The notes beneath the pieces were generated by a model. The model made no database searches and was not told the origin of the DNA. It was given only the letters and a program-made list of their open reading frames with translations. 64,000 nt of DNA from assembly GCF_009905375.1 (NCBI RefSeq), contig NW_027420682.1, positions 1 to 64,000 on the forward strand, read 5' to 3'. The stretch comes from Apium graveolens (Eukaryota > Streptophyta > Magnoliopsida > Apiales > Apiaceae). The position numbers were made by a program, and so were the translations under genes. Below are positions 34,791 through 47,393 of this stretch, one piece after another (within the stretch, counting starts at the first letter, position 1; each line of letters begins with the position of its first letter).

Positions 34791-36574
34791 GCATTTTCAC
34801 CGTACAGATAATGTCTCCAAAGCTTCAATGCAAATACGATTACTGCCAATTCCAGATCATGCATAGGATATTTCTGCTCATAAGGTTTAAGTTGTCTCGA
34901 TGTATATGCAATGACGTTACCGTGTTGCATCAATACACATCCTAGCCCGCGATACGAAGCGTCACTGTATATGACGAAATTTCCTTGCTCGTCTGGCAGT
35001 ACTAATACTGGTGCGGTCACCAACCGATTCTTCAATTCTTGAAAACTTTCTTCACACTTACCATTCCATTCAAACTTTTCACTTTTTCGAGTTAACTTGG
35101 TCAGCGGCGTTGCTACCTTTGCAAAATCTTTGACAAATCTTTGATAATATCCTGCCAATCCCAAGAAACTTCGAACTTATGTCAGCGTCTTTGGTCTTTC
35201 CCAATTTAACACAGCTTCAATCTTTGCTGGATCAACTTGAATGCCTTTTCTATTGATGATATGCCCTAGAAACTGCACTTCCTTCAACCAAAATTCGCAT
35301 TTTGAGAATTTTGCATAAAGCTGCTCCTTTCGTAATATTTCCAGTGTCGTTCTTAAATGCGCTGCATGTTCTTCTTCCGTCTTTGAGTAGATCAAGATGT
35401 CATCAATAAATACAATGATAAACTTATCCAGATACTTCTTGAATACTCGATTCATCAAATCCATAAACGCTGCAGGTGCATTCGTCAATTCAAAAGCCAT
35501 CACAAGAAATTCATAGTGTCCATACCTCGTTCTGAACGCTGTCTTTGGAATATCTTCGGCCTTGATCTTTAACTGATGATAGCCTGATCGTAAGTCGATT
35601 TTCGAAAATCATGCTGCTCCTTTTAGTTGATCAAATAAATCATTGATGCGAGGTAAAGGATATTTATTCTTGATAGTTAACTTGTTCAGCTCATGATAAT
35701 TGATACACAGTCGCATACTACCATCCTTCTTCTTCACGAATAATACCGGTGCGCCCCATGGGGATACACTTGGCCTTATGATTCCTTTGTCGAGAAGTTC
35801 TTGCAACTACTTTGCTAATTCCCTCATTTCAACAGGTGCCATTCGATATGGAGCTTTCGAAATTGGTTCAGTCCCTGGCGTCAAGTCAATAGTGAACTCG
35901 ATTTCTCGATCCGGTGGAAGTCCTGGAAGTTCGTCTGGAAAAACATCAAGAAACTCACAAACTACATGAATCTCTTCAATCTTCGGATTACCCTTGTCAG
36001 TATCCCGTACATAGGCTAAGTAAGCTTGACATCCTTGGCGTAGCAATCTTCTCATCTGCATTATTGTTAAGAATTTCTGCTTTTGCTTCTCACCTTTAAA
36101 TATTACCGTTTCATTTTCTTCAGTTTGCAATTTCACTTTCTTATTCGCACAATCAATCTGAGCATTATTACTGGATAGCCAATCCATTCCTAAAATAACA
36201 TCAAACTCCCCTAGCCTAAAAGGTATCAAATCAACTGAAAAATGACATCTCCCTATCTCAATATCACAACTCGGGCATACTCGATCTACTGCAACCTGAT
36301 CATCATTTGCTAATTTTATGACTAACACTTCATCTAACCACTGAACCTCACAATATATCTTAGAGATAAAATCTTCAAAAATAAAAGATCTGGTAGCTCC
36401 TGAATCAATCAACACTAGAGCATTTACGGAATTTACAGGGAGTGTACCTGCAACCACATTTGGATTCTGTACCGCTTCCTTCATTGACATGTTGAAAGTC
36501 CTTGCTTTGGGCTGATTTTGTTGTGGTAGTGGAGGTGGAGGTAATGCTATAACTCTTGGAATACTAGCGGTCAT
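34763..36574 (-). pseudogene. pol: gypsy pol: protease, reverse transcriptase, RNase H start
   Basis: In frame with gag across a TGA (36605-36607). Protease shows LVLIDSGATRSF (Asp near 36406). RT has the entry block PYRMAPVEMRELAK, then TAG near 35807, the [17 protein letters not shown] block, a TGA near 35609 (TGG expected), [16 protein letters not shown], and the active site FIDDILIYS near 35400. A stop near 35177 precedes [20 protein letters not shown] and the RNase H start ([20 protein letters not shown]). The frame is lost near 34790. Stops of the CAG-to-TAG and TGG-to-TGA kind fit cytosine deamination. Confidence 0.92.
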
Positions 36575-36604
36575 TGCAACTCCTCTGCAGTCTCTGGCAA
36601 TATG

Positions 36605-37579
36605 TCATTTTCTCCCACATTGAAAACAAGTAACTTCTGCTTTTCCCATCGGACATTCTCCAGAATAGTGTCCTCTTTGCTTGCACTTGAAACACGTGAC
36701 ATTTGGCTTGTTGCAAATTCCTGTATGCTTTTTACCAGCACACGTTCTGCAATCAGGTATAGGCGGTCGAATAAGCCTTTGCTGAGTTGGGGCAGGAAGT
36801 CGATTACCCATCCTCTGGTTGTCTTGTTCTGGCCTCTTGAAGTTTACTTTTCCCCGAGCTTGAAATCCCGGCCTTTTGTTGAAATGATTCTGAAAATTTC
36901 CTGGTCCTTTCTCTTTCTGAGCTGCTTCACTTTCACCTTCAATAATCATAGCCTTCTGAATAACAGCCGTATAAGTTGTCAGTTCAAACACAGCTACTCT
37001 GCTATGAATCCATGGTTTCAGTCCTTGCTGGAATCTCTTGGCCCGCTTCTCATCCATATCCACTTGCTCTGGAACAAATCTAGCCAATTCAGTGAACTTG
37101 GTCTCGTAATCCGCCACTGATAAGTTGTCTTGCTTCAGCTCCAGGAACTTGATCTCCATCTGGTTCTTCATAAAGCGAGGAAAATATTTCTCCAAGAAAA
37201 GATCAGTGAATCTATCCCAGGTCACCACACCTTCTCCTTCCAAAGCTTTCTTCGATTCCCACCAGTAATTGGCTTCGCCTTTTAGAAAGTAACTAGCAAA
37301 ATCCGTCTTCTGTTCTTCCTCAACTTTCACCAAAGAAAAAGCCTTTTCCATCTCTTTCAGCCAAGCTCTCGCCTTTGTAGGATCCGTGGAACCCATAAAT
37401 TCCGGAGGCTTTACCGACTGAAATTGCTTGACAGTGACCGTAGGTGCTGCTGGTGGTACTTGATGTCCTGGATGAGCGGCTTGCTGTAACATCTGTTGCT
37501 GGAACTGCTGCTGTTGCTGCTGCATTTGTTGTTGCATCATCAACATCTGCTGTTGCATGAAATTAAACATCTGATCCAT
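36605..37579 (-). pseudogene. gag: gypsy gag
   Basis: From ATG 37579: a Gln/Met-rich start (QQQMLMMQQQMQQQQQQF), the retrotransposon gag domain (AWLKEMEKAFSLVKVEEEQK, FLKGEANYWWE, then FLELKQDNLSVADYETKF), a basic linker, and zinc knuckles. CFKCKQRGHYSGEC (CX2CX4HX4C) is intact, and a second, CFQCGRK, is cut by TGA 36605-36607. A likelier upstream start (MAPKKK, near 37650) lies before an A run and is one base out of frame. Gag forms the particle and binds RNA. Confidence 0.88.
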
Positions 37580-38133
37580 CTGGTTATTATTGTTTTGGCC
37601 CTCGGTGTTTCCATTTGATGAGTCGGGTTGTGCTTTTTTTTAGGTGCCATCTTTCTGGTAATAAAACAATGGGTTCTTTTTAATAACCATATATTAAACA
37701 GGTGTTAAGACAGCTGATTTAGGAAAATAAAACAACTTATTAAATAGCTTAAATAAATAAAATAGTATGATGTGTAAATAAGTCTCTCCTTTTTATATAG
37801 ATACTTTAAAATCTTTTTGAAAACATAAGGGTATAACATGATCGTAAATAAAACAACATTTGTAAATATGCAATGGTAATGAAATAAATGTAAATGCTTA
37901 AATGACTGGAAATAAAATAAAGAAAACATGCAAAAGACCATCTCATATATATATATAGGTAGAACACTAGCTGCAGGTGTCAGTGCTTGATACAAAAACC
38001 TATGATATATCAGTCGTACTGCTACTACTATCAGTCAAAGTCAGTAGCTACGCTCATATAAACTAGTCATATAATACTATGCTCCCTCTATCTACAAAAT
38101 GTACATGATACAACACTCCTCGATCTGCTAGTC
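37580..38133 (-). other. gypsy leader between the extra ORF and gag
   Basis: No supportable gene apart from the possible out-of-frame gag start near 37650. AT-rich. Confidence 0.6.
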
Positions 38134-38943
38134 TCAAAATCCTGGTGGCACGTGACTCAACTCCTCCTGCAATGCCTCTAGCACTACCTCGGTAAGTCCC
38201 AATGCTCTACGATATGCTGTCTCCGCACTAAGATCCTGCTGTCTCAAATCCATAAGCTGCTGAGAACTAACCCGGTGAATCTGACGTAACCTCCCCCTTA
38301 GTATATAATCTGATCGTAATGCTCGGACGGGACCATCTGCCTGTGTCTCATACAATCCAAGAATCTCTCTGCACTGGTTCTGCCATCGAATCCTCTCCTC
38401 TCTCTCCGCCTAAAAGCGCTGATAAGTCACTGTATGATGCTCAAAAAGATCCATGCTAGAACCTCGAGAAGGTAACGACCCATCTACCACTATCTCATCC
38501 ATAAACTCTGGCTGAGGAAACTGATAAACTCCAAGAACAGGGGCATAAATGGCTAATGGGGCAGGGAATAAGACAGGCTGCTCCATAGGTGCATACACTG
38601 GCGGCTCTGCCTCTGGCTCCATCTATGGAATCTCTGGAATCTCAACTGGTGGCACAGGAATCTGGGGCTCTAGATCCTCGCACTGCGGAAGATCAATCAT
38701 GTCAGGAATATCGAACATCGGAAACTCTAGTGGTGGAAAATCTGGTATCTCTGGCTCAAAATAGGGAAAATAATCTGCAAAACCTGGTACCTCTGGGGGA
38801 AGTGGTATCTCTGGTGCTGGTCCAGGTGGCAATGGTGGAAGTGGTGGTAATGGAGGAAAGATCTGCTCTGACACTGGAGCTAATACCGGTGCAACCACTG
38901 GATCTCTCTCGGTCCGCTCCCTAGACGATGATAAAGAAGCCAT
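38134..38943 (-). pseudogene. extra ORF in the gypsy leader, upstream of gag
   Basis: One minus-strand frame of 270 codons from ATG 38943 (MASLSSSRERTERDPVVAP) to the stop at 38134, with two in-frame TAG stops (38623 and 38410). The first 180 residues are very rich in Pro, Glu and Ile/Phe (PPLPPLPPLPPGPAPEIPLP). The last 90 are charged and helical (RSDYILRGRLRQIHRVSSQQ). It lies between the primer site and gag with about 550 bases to gag. No homologue was recognised. Ogre elements have a leader ORF too, but I see no similarity that proves kinship. Confidence 0.6.
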
Positions 38944-39108
38944 CTAATATACATAACAATAATAACACAAAAACAATCAAATCACAATCCTAAAACTCAT
39001 AACTTCTAATCACATAAACAGACAATCCTAACACTCTTATTTTTACCCTATCTAATTTTCCTATCTTATCTTAACTATAACGTTCTTGTTTTCAAGGGTC
39101 AATCCTAA

Positions 39109-39120
39109 GCTCTGATGCCA
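39109..39120 (-). other. primer-binding site of the gypsy element
   Basis: On the minus strand TGGCATCAGAGC lies two bases after the 5' LTR. It differs at one base from the tRNA-iMet site TGGTATCAGAGC. Confidence 0.92.
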
Positions 39121-39122
39121 AC

Positions 39123-42100
39123 TATAACACCCTCCAAATCTGGGGTATAGATTTGGGGCATTATTAACAACAACTACAACTAAGCCTGCACAAGCGGAAT
39201 ATAAATATAATAATTACCCCGAACTATTACTACTCAGGATCTTTTAAGGGTTGAGTTGAAAACAAGAACCACATACTACACTTTATTACAAACCCAAATA
39301 AATAAAACCTGTCTCAAGAATTCTCTTTGTTATAAAACTTTATTCTATCTACAATCTCACCACACAACTTTTATTCCAACTATACAAGACTTTTATTCAA
39401 CCCAACATTACTACTTATTCTGTTACACCTGATCTGGCAATTCAAAGCTCTCTTTGGGAATGGGAAGGAACATTCTTGGTATAAGAGGGTCCGGCTACTT
39501 GACTCGCTTCTTGACTATGTGGGTCCTGATGGGTTTTATTCTCTACCTTAACTGTAAAACAATAGGAATAACAATAAAAGGGGATGAGCCAAATTTGCTC
39601 AACAAGCCTGCAACAATATATATAGTATAAAGAGAGAGAAATAAGTGAACCAATAAGCTGCTGGTTAGAACAACCATCTGAATCTGTATAGGATAGTAAT
39701 TTGCCAATGCTGGCGAGTACCAAATGAACAAGACTGGAAACAAGAACCAACATATGCACTATAACCCGCTGATCAGTCAGGATATAGTGCGGATCTATAC
39801 CCAACTGCATAGACCCAACCAACATAAAGAGTACTCAGGCAACTATGGCCTATTAAATAATGGTCTGGGTAAAACCCAGCCCGTATAGTAACTATCCAGT
39901 CCAAGGTATACCATTCGGAACAATCGGAATGCTTTTGATATATCCCAACACCAGGATATACTAGAGTATATGTAACAAGGGTAAAAAGGATTGAAATATG
40001 AATAGGGAATTCAATAAATTGGGAGAAATCAAGAATCGAAATGAAATTGAAACAAGCATTAATAAATGGGTAACAGTGTATATGAACAATGATTATCAAA
40101 GGTAACTGATATGATAAAAGGAAATATAATTCACTATTCTGAATTTAGAATAGGGGAAAAACTTGCCTTGCGCGTACTTAACCTGGTTCAACTTACCGCC
40201 TTCTGTCCCTAGCTTGCTCTGCCTTGCTAACACTGAACCAATCATGGAAAGATAGTCGTTTAGATAACTTACTATATACGTGTATCTTGAATTGATATCA
40301 CGCAACCTTATCAGTCTACCCATGCGTTTCTATCTGACTCGCATATATACACATATATTTATATAGCACATAGGTTCACATAATCACGTAATGCACATAG
40401 CACATAAAGCACATAATCAATTTTTAGACTTATAATTATTTTTAGAATCGATTCTAGACTCATACCTGCATTAACTAGCCCTATTTGATTTTATTATAAT
40501 TTTTCGGGATTTATTCGACTCAATTATACCCTTATTAGGACCTATGAACTATTAATTATCACCAAACCACTCTTTTTCGGAAGAAATTATAACTTACAAC
40601 TATTTTTATTGGATTCGTCTCATTTTTCTGAGTCTAGGGGTCTTCGTTTCGCTCAAATCGGACTAACAGTTGAATTATTATGAATTAAACAAGATTTAAT
40701 TAATTAATAATTAATTATAAATAATTAATTATAATTAAACAATCCTTAATTACATTTTTAAATAATTAATTAATAGTTATTGTATTTTAAAATAATTAAT
40801 CCCTAATTATTAGGAATTATTATTTATTACAAATTATTATTACTTATTCGATCAGATCGATTATTTACAAATAATCAATCAATTTAATTAACTGATACGC
40901 TATTTATCGAATAACTACGAATTACTCGAACTATAAATCAACTTAACGATTAATCACTCGTATAACTACGAGCTACTCGCAATTCTCGCATAATTATCGA
41001 ACTATTAAATTACTATCGAAACTTATACGATTCGCTAATCAATTAGTTACCGCTATTTAATTATATGATACAAATAATTACCGCAATATTATTCGAATAA
41101 CTATCGCTCGAATAATAATTCTAATTATTGAATCACTACTCGCATTTTAACTAATTATTAGATTATTAATCATATCACTTAATTATTTCTAATCCTTATT
41201 TATTAATTAATTACCTAATTTTTAATTAATTATCCAATTATTAATTAATTAGATAATTAATAAAAAATTAAATAATTAATTAAATAATTAAATTTGAATT
41301 TATAATTTGATAAAATAATTTAAAAATTAATAATACTAATTTTCAAAAGTCAAAACTAATTTTTAATTAATTTTTAGAATTATTAAAAACTAATTTTAAT
41401 TTACTAAAATATAAATAATTAATTAATTACTCAAAAACACAAAAACAGAACAGAGTTTGGGTTCTGAAGGATCAAACCCGGGTTGCAAACCGGGTCGACC
41501 TCGGGTTATCGGGTCACGAAGAACGAACCCTGCAACCCAGAACCCGACGCCGGCGGGCTGTTTTCCGGCGGCCTTGAATCGAACAAACGAACCACGAAGG
41601 GACCTCATTTCCTCGCGTTTTCAACCAAGAACAACACCAAAGCAATGTACCGTCCTTCCTCCTTCTCCCTCATCGTTCTACAGCCGGAAACACAAAGAAG
41701 ACCGCCGCGGCGGCGGTTCTCCGGTGACGCCAAAAACAACACCAAATCGCATGAAACCTGTGCCGTTCGACTCCCTATCCGACGATCTAAACGTCTATAC
41801 TAACAGAATCATCAAATAATTACTCAATCACAAAACTAGAATTCAAGAATAAACCCGAAAATAACAAAATTAAATTCAAGTAATCCAACAACAAAATCAT
41901 GTACATAATCAGAAACTACGATTCTTGGGCTTCAATTTGACTACTTACATGAACGATTTGGACTCCGGAATCACGTTCAAAATCGACTTTGATCCTCCTG
42001 CTCTGTTCTTCACCAAACCCTAACCCTAATTCCTTTTCGGAATTTTCTTTTTATTTTCTGATTTTTTAATTATAATTACTGAAAAATTAATAGTAATTCA

Positions 42101-42702
42101 GGTATTTATATTTACGAAAATAATACCCCTAAGTAAAATTAAGGGTCTAATTACACTCCTAATAAAAATATTTGGCCCCAATTTTTATAATTTTTGGGTA
42201 TTAATATTGAATTTTTAAATATCCAATAAATACAAAATAAATGCTAAAAATTCCCAAAAATTGTGAATATTACAAAAATACAAAGAAAAATGATATATGA
42301 TAATTTCATGATCATATAAAAATAAAAATGTAATTTTTGTGGGGTTTTTGGTACCCGAAGGGGTCCGGAAAAGTCGTTTTTCGCGAAAAAGGTCAATTTG
42401 TAAAACGTCTAGGGGTTCAGAATAGCGATATGGTATAGGGCATTTTTAACAAAATAGGGCCAATGATTTTGTTTGAAATACGGGCTTTTAAAACATAGTT
42501 TTGAGCTGTACGGGTTTTGATACAAAACATTTAACTGACGATAAAACGTTCGATAAATATCCAAAACACGTTTGGATCAAAACAGCCAACACATAACACA
42601 TAGCAGTTAGGGTTTAATGACTTAACACATTTAATCACATAATAATACACATAATTTATCATTATTATAATATAATACAAGCATAATTTCTCGGTCGTTA
42701 CA
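39123..42702 (-). repeat. 5' LTR of the gypsy element (3.6 kb)
   Basis: 3580 bp, starting TGTAACGACCGAGAA at 42702 and ending GGGTGTTATA at 39123 on the minus strand, adjacent to the primer site. The CpG-dense island recurs at about 41455-41760. Confidence 0.95.
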
Positions 42703-44044
42703 TCTAAGGGCAGAGGAGGAAAGTCTGATAGAGGAGATTATACCAATGTCAAAAGCTATAACTGTGGTGAGAAAGGCCACATATCTCCTGATTGCAAGAA
42801 AGTGAAGGGTGACAAAGGCAGGGCTCTTGTCACAAAGAAGAAAAGTTGGACAGACACCTCAGACTCTGAAAGTGAGGAGAATTATGTTTTGATGGCAAAT
42901 GCTGATAAAGCAAGTGCTGAAAGCAGTTCTGAAGCTGCTGAATCAAGTTGCTGAATCAAAGGTACCTCAGACTACTTATGCTTTTCATACTGATGATATT
43001 AATGAGTTGAGAAGATATCTTAAAACCATGTTTTTTAGTTATAGAGATCAAACTTTAACATGTGAAAGATTAACTTCTGAAAATCTTGCTTTTAAGAAAA
43101 GAAATGATTTCTTAGAAAAAGAGTTAGTTATGTTCCATCAAACTCAGAAGGATAGAGATGATGCTTTTATGTTAGGGATGAAGTGCTAAAAATGAATGAA
43201 TCTTTAAAAACTGAGTTAGAAAAGGAAAGAGAGATTATCAGGACTTGGACTAACTCTGGCAGAACAACTCAAAATTTGCTAAGTAGTGAAAACTGGAAAG
43301 ATGACTTAGGTTATGGAGAGGATAAGAGTGATAAAGGAACTGTAGAAGTTAAGCCTGTTGTTGTTCAGCAAAAGCTAAAGTTAAAACTTGTTAAGTTTGT
43401 AGCAGTAAAGTCTGATAATGAGAAATCAGAAGTTAAAAAGGGATTAACTTCTGACAAACTTAAACAGGAAAAGACAGCTGAAGTAAACATAGGTTTAATG
43501 ACTAAGAAGCAGCTTAAGCATAAGCTGAAAGATGTTATAAGAACGAAAACAAGGTAAAATCACATAGGAAAAATAGGAATGGAAAGGAAGGTGTGAATAA
43601 AAGCAGTGATTATAAGCCTGTTCCTAAAGCTCCTAGGAAAATGTGTCATAACTGTGGAAGTTCTAACCATCTGGCCTCTTTTTGTAGGAAGAATAAGAAC
43701 ATAAACTCCTTACCTTCAAAGTCAGGACTTAAGAGTCAGTCTGTTAGATATAAGCCACAAAATCTTTCTTTTCATTGTGGTAGTTTATGGCATTCCATTT
43801 ATACTTGTAAGAAATATCTTGTTTGTACTATGATTATTATCAAATAAAACCTTCTTTAAAGAAAGTTTCCATTGTTCCTTCTAGTGTAAATTCTGATTCA
43901 AAGCCTGATAGTGTAAGTTCTTATAAGAAAAATGTTAACATAAACTCTGATGCTAAATCCGCTGCAAATGTTAACAAACTTGATAAGTCCAAAGGATCCA
44001 AGCAAGTCTGGGTCCTTAAAACTAATCATTTGTGGTCTTTGTGA
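42703..44044 (+). pseudogene. gag: SIRE-C gag, second part
   Basis: Resumes after the target duplication with the zinc knuckle region. The first Cys is changed: KSYNCGEKGHISPDC, AGC at 42754-42756 where SIRE-B has TGC. A local duplication near 42945-42960, a one-base loss near 43170 and a change near 43535-43560 break the frame. The second and third knuckle-like motifs are visible (CHNCGSSNHLASFC). The last frame ends WVLKTNHLWSL and TGA 44042-44044, followed in frame by pol. Confidence 0.9.
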
Positions 44045-47000
44045 TTGCAGGGCAACAGGAAAAACATCATAGTTCTGGACAGTGGATGTTCAGGACATAT
44101 GACTGGAAATAAAGCCCTGCTATCAGACTTTGTGAAGAAAGCTGGCCCAAGTGTTTCTTATGGAGATGGAAACATTGGAAAAACATTGGGATATGGCAAT
44201 ATCAATCTTGGAAATGTCATCATTAAAGAAGTAGCTCTGGTCTCAAGACTTAAACACAATCTGCTGAGTATAAGTCAAATTTGTGACAGAGGTTATCATG
44301 TTGATTTCTTTGAAGAACACTGTGAAGTTGTGAGTAAATCTAAAGGCAAAGTTGTTCTGAAAGGATACAGGCATGGTAACATTTATGAAGCTAAGCTTTC
44401 AACAAGTACTGATGGTTCTGCAATCTGTCTAATGAGTAGAGCATCAATTGAAGAAAGCTGGAATTGGCACAAGAAACTCTCACATTTAAATTTTAACAAT
44501 ATAAATGAGTTGGTTAAGAAATATCTTGTGAGAGGACTTCCAAAGTCAGTATTTGCTCCTGATGGCCTTTGTGATTCGTGTCAGAAGGCCAAACAAAGAA
44601 AATCTTCATTCAAGAGCAAGACTGAATCATCAATTCTTGAGCCTTATCACCTACTACATGTTGATCTATTTGGTCCAGTAAATGTCATGTCTATTGTAAA
44701 GAAGAAATATGCTATAGTCATAGTGGATGAGTTCACCAGATACACATGGGTGTATTTCTTGCACACAAAAAGTGAAACTGCATCTATCTTGATTGATCAT
44801 GTCAAACAACTGGATAAATTTTCAAAGATTCTGTGAAGACAATAAGGAGTGATAATGGCACTGAGTTCAAGAATCTGATAATGGAAGAGTTCTGTAAAAA
44901 TCATGGAATCAAGCAGGAATTCTCTGCTCCTGGAACTCCATAGCAAAATGGAGTTGTTGAAAGAAAGAATAGAACTCTCATTGGAGCTGCACGTACAATG
45001 CTTGAAGAAGCAAAGCTTCCAACCTATTTCTGGGCTGAAGCTGTGCAGACTGCTTGTTTTACTCAAAATGCAACACTCATTAACAAGCAAGGAAAGACAC
45101 CATATGAGATGGTGAAGAAAAAGAAGCCAAATCTGAAGTATTTTCATGTATTTGGATGCAAGTGTTTTGTTCTCAAGACTCATCCTGAACAGCTATCCAA
45201 ATTTGATCTAAAAGCTGATGAAGGAATCTTTGTTGGATATCCACTTTCCACAAAAGCCTTCAGAGTCTATAATTTGAGAACAAGAGTGGTCATGGAATCT
45301 ATCAATGTCTCTTTTGATGACAAGAAGATTACTGGACTTGAAGATTTTATTGATCATGATCAGCTGAGATTTGAAAATGAAAACTCAAATCTGATACTGA
45401 AAATCCTGACAATCTAAGTCCTGATACTGCAAACTCTGATGGATTAAACTCTGATGTTATTGAAACTGTGGTGACTACACCAAAGGAAGATGCACCTATG
45501 CAGGGGGAGCATACTCAAGATCTTACCACATCTCAAGAAGCATCAGAACATACATTTGGCTCTTCAAGTTCTGATTCGTCAAGTTCTGATAAGCCAAGTT
45601 CCGATAGTTCTGAAAATCTAAATACTGAAGAATCCAACTCAGAGAGCATAGTTTCAGGGGGAGAATCAGAAAATGAAAATGAAGACAGCATGGATCATGG
45701 GGGAGCATCCAGTTCTAGAGAAAACCTTCCATCTTCAAGGAAGTGGCCTAAATCACATACACCTGATTTGATAATTGGAAATCCTGATGCAGGTGTCAGA
45801 ACTAGAACAAGTACTTCAAATGAATGTCTATACAATTCTTTTCTTTCTCAGACTGAGCCAAAGAAAGTGGAAGAAGCTCTTCAAGATGCTGATTGGGTGC
45901 AAGCAATGCAGGAAGAGTTAAATGAATTTGAAAGAAACAAAGTTTGGACCCTAGTACCAAGACCAAAGAATAGATCTGTTGTTGGTACAACGTGGGTATT
46001 CAGAAACAAAACTGACAGTGATGGCATAATTACAAGGAATAAGGCAAGGCTGGTTGCAAAAGGATATTCTCAACAGGAGGGAATTGATTATGATGAAACA
46101 TTTGCACCAGTTGCTAGGTTAGAAGCCATAAGGATATTTTTGGCTTATGCTGCTCACAAAAAGTTTACTGTCTTTCAAATGGATATGAAAAGTGCTTTTC
46201 TCAATGGAGAATTGGACGAAGAAGTATATGTTGAACAACCTCCAGGCTTTGTAGATTCCAAATATCCAGATTATGTCTACAGGCTTGATAAAGCACTTAA
46301 TGGACTTAAGCAAGCTCCTAGAGCATGGTATGAGACTTTAGCTCAGTTTCTTCTGGAAAGTGGATTTAACAGAGGAACAATAAACAAAACACTGTTCTAC
46401 CTCAACCATGGAAATGACTTACTTCTGGTCCAGATTTATGTTGATGATATCATTTTTGGGTCTACAAATGACAGACTTTGCAAAAAGTTTGCCAAACTGA
46501 TGTAGTCAAGGTATCAGATGAGTATGATGGGGGAACTTAGCTATTTTCTGGGCCTTCAAGTCAAGCAGAATGAAGAAGGCACTTTTATTTGTCAAACTAA
46601 GTACACCAGAAACTTGCTGAAGAAATTTGGAATGCAAGATTGTTCAAGTGCATCCACTCCCATGGCCACTGCAACAAAACTGGACAAGGATACTGGTAAA
46701 TCAGTAGATATTACTGATTACAGAGGTATGATTGGCTCTCTACTCTATCTAACTGCTAGTAGACCTGATATCATGTATGCTACCTGTCTTTGTGCAAGAT
46801 TTCAAGCAGATCCAAGAGAACCTAACTTAACAGCTGTGAAAAGAATTTTCAAGTATCTTAAGGGAACAGCTGATCTGGGATTATGGTATCCCAGAGAATC
46901 AGATTTTAAACTAATAGGTTATTCAGATGCAGATTTTGCAGGGTACAAAATTGGCAGGAAAAGCACAAGTGGAAGCTGCCATTTTCTTGGTGGCAGATTG

Positions 47001-47393
47001 GTTTCTTGGTTTAGCAAGAAACAAAAGTCAATTTCCACATCAACTGCAGAAGTAGAGTATATTGCTGCAGGAAGCTGTTGTGCAAAGATTCTTTGGATGA
47101 AGAATCAGTTACTGGATTATGGGTTAACATATTTCAAAATCCCTATTTACTATGATAATCAAAGTGCTATTGCCATGACAGGTAATCCAGTTCAACATTC
47201 TATGACAAAGCACATCAGCATCAGGTACCACTTCATCAGGGAACATGTGGATGAAGGTACAGTGGAATTGCACTTTGTTCCAACAGATCAACAACTAGCA
47301 GATATCTTCACAAAACCACTGTGTGAAGCTACTTTTACAAGATTGGTAAATGAACTTGGAATGGTTTCAGGTTCTTTCTCAAAATCTGCTTAG
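44045..47393 (+). pseudogene. pol: SIRE-C pol: protease, integrase, RT, RNase H
   Basis: Protease shows VLDSGCSGHMTG near 44070. The integrase zinc region (WHKKLSHLNFNN, then LCDSCQKAKQRKS) and the core start (HVDLFGPVN) follow. A one-base frameshift near 44830 precedes the DNG catalytic block and TAG 44941-44943 (CAG in SIRE-B). Another one-base loss near 45391 breaks the Ser-rich linker. RT is open from 45468 with [14 protein letters not shown] and YVDD near 46440; TAG 46503-46505 replaces CAG. RNase H is complete, including ADFAGYKIGRKSTSGSC and STSTAEVEYIAA, to TAG 47391-47393. All four activities are represented but the copy is broken in at least five places. Confidence 0.93.

Larger units (their letters stand above)
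29452..42702 (-). mobile_element. Tekay/Del-like Ty3-gypsy chromovirus nested in SIRE-C gag
   Basis: A 13,251-bp minus-strand element flanked by TCTAA (29447-29451 and 42703-42707). LTRs of about 3.6 kb (29452-33054 and 39123-42702) begin TGTAACGACC or TGTAATGACC and end GGGTGTTATA on the coding strand. The interior reads, on the minus strand, primer site, an extra leader ORF, gag, protease, RT, RNase H, integrase with chromodomain, and polypurine tract. Order RT-RH-INT with a chromodomain and long LTRs fits Tekay/Del. Several stops and one or more frameshifts make it non-autonomous as it stands. Confidence 0.95.
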
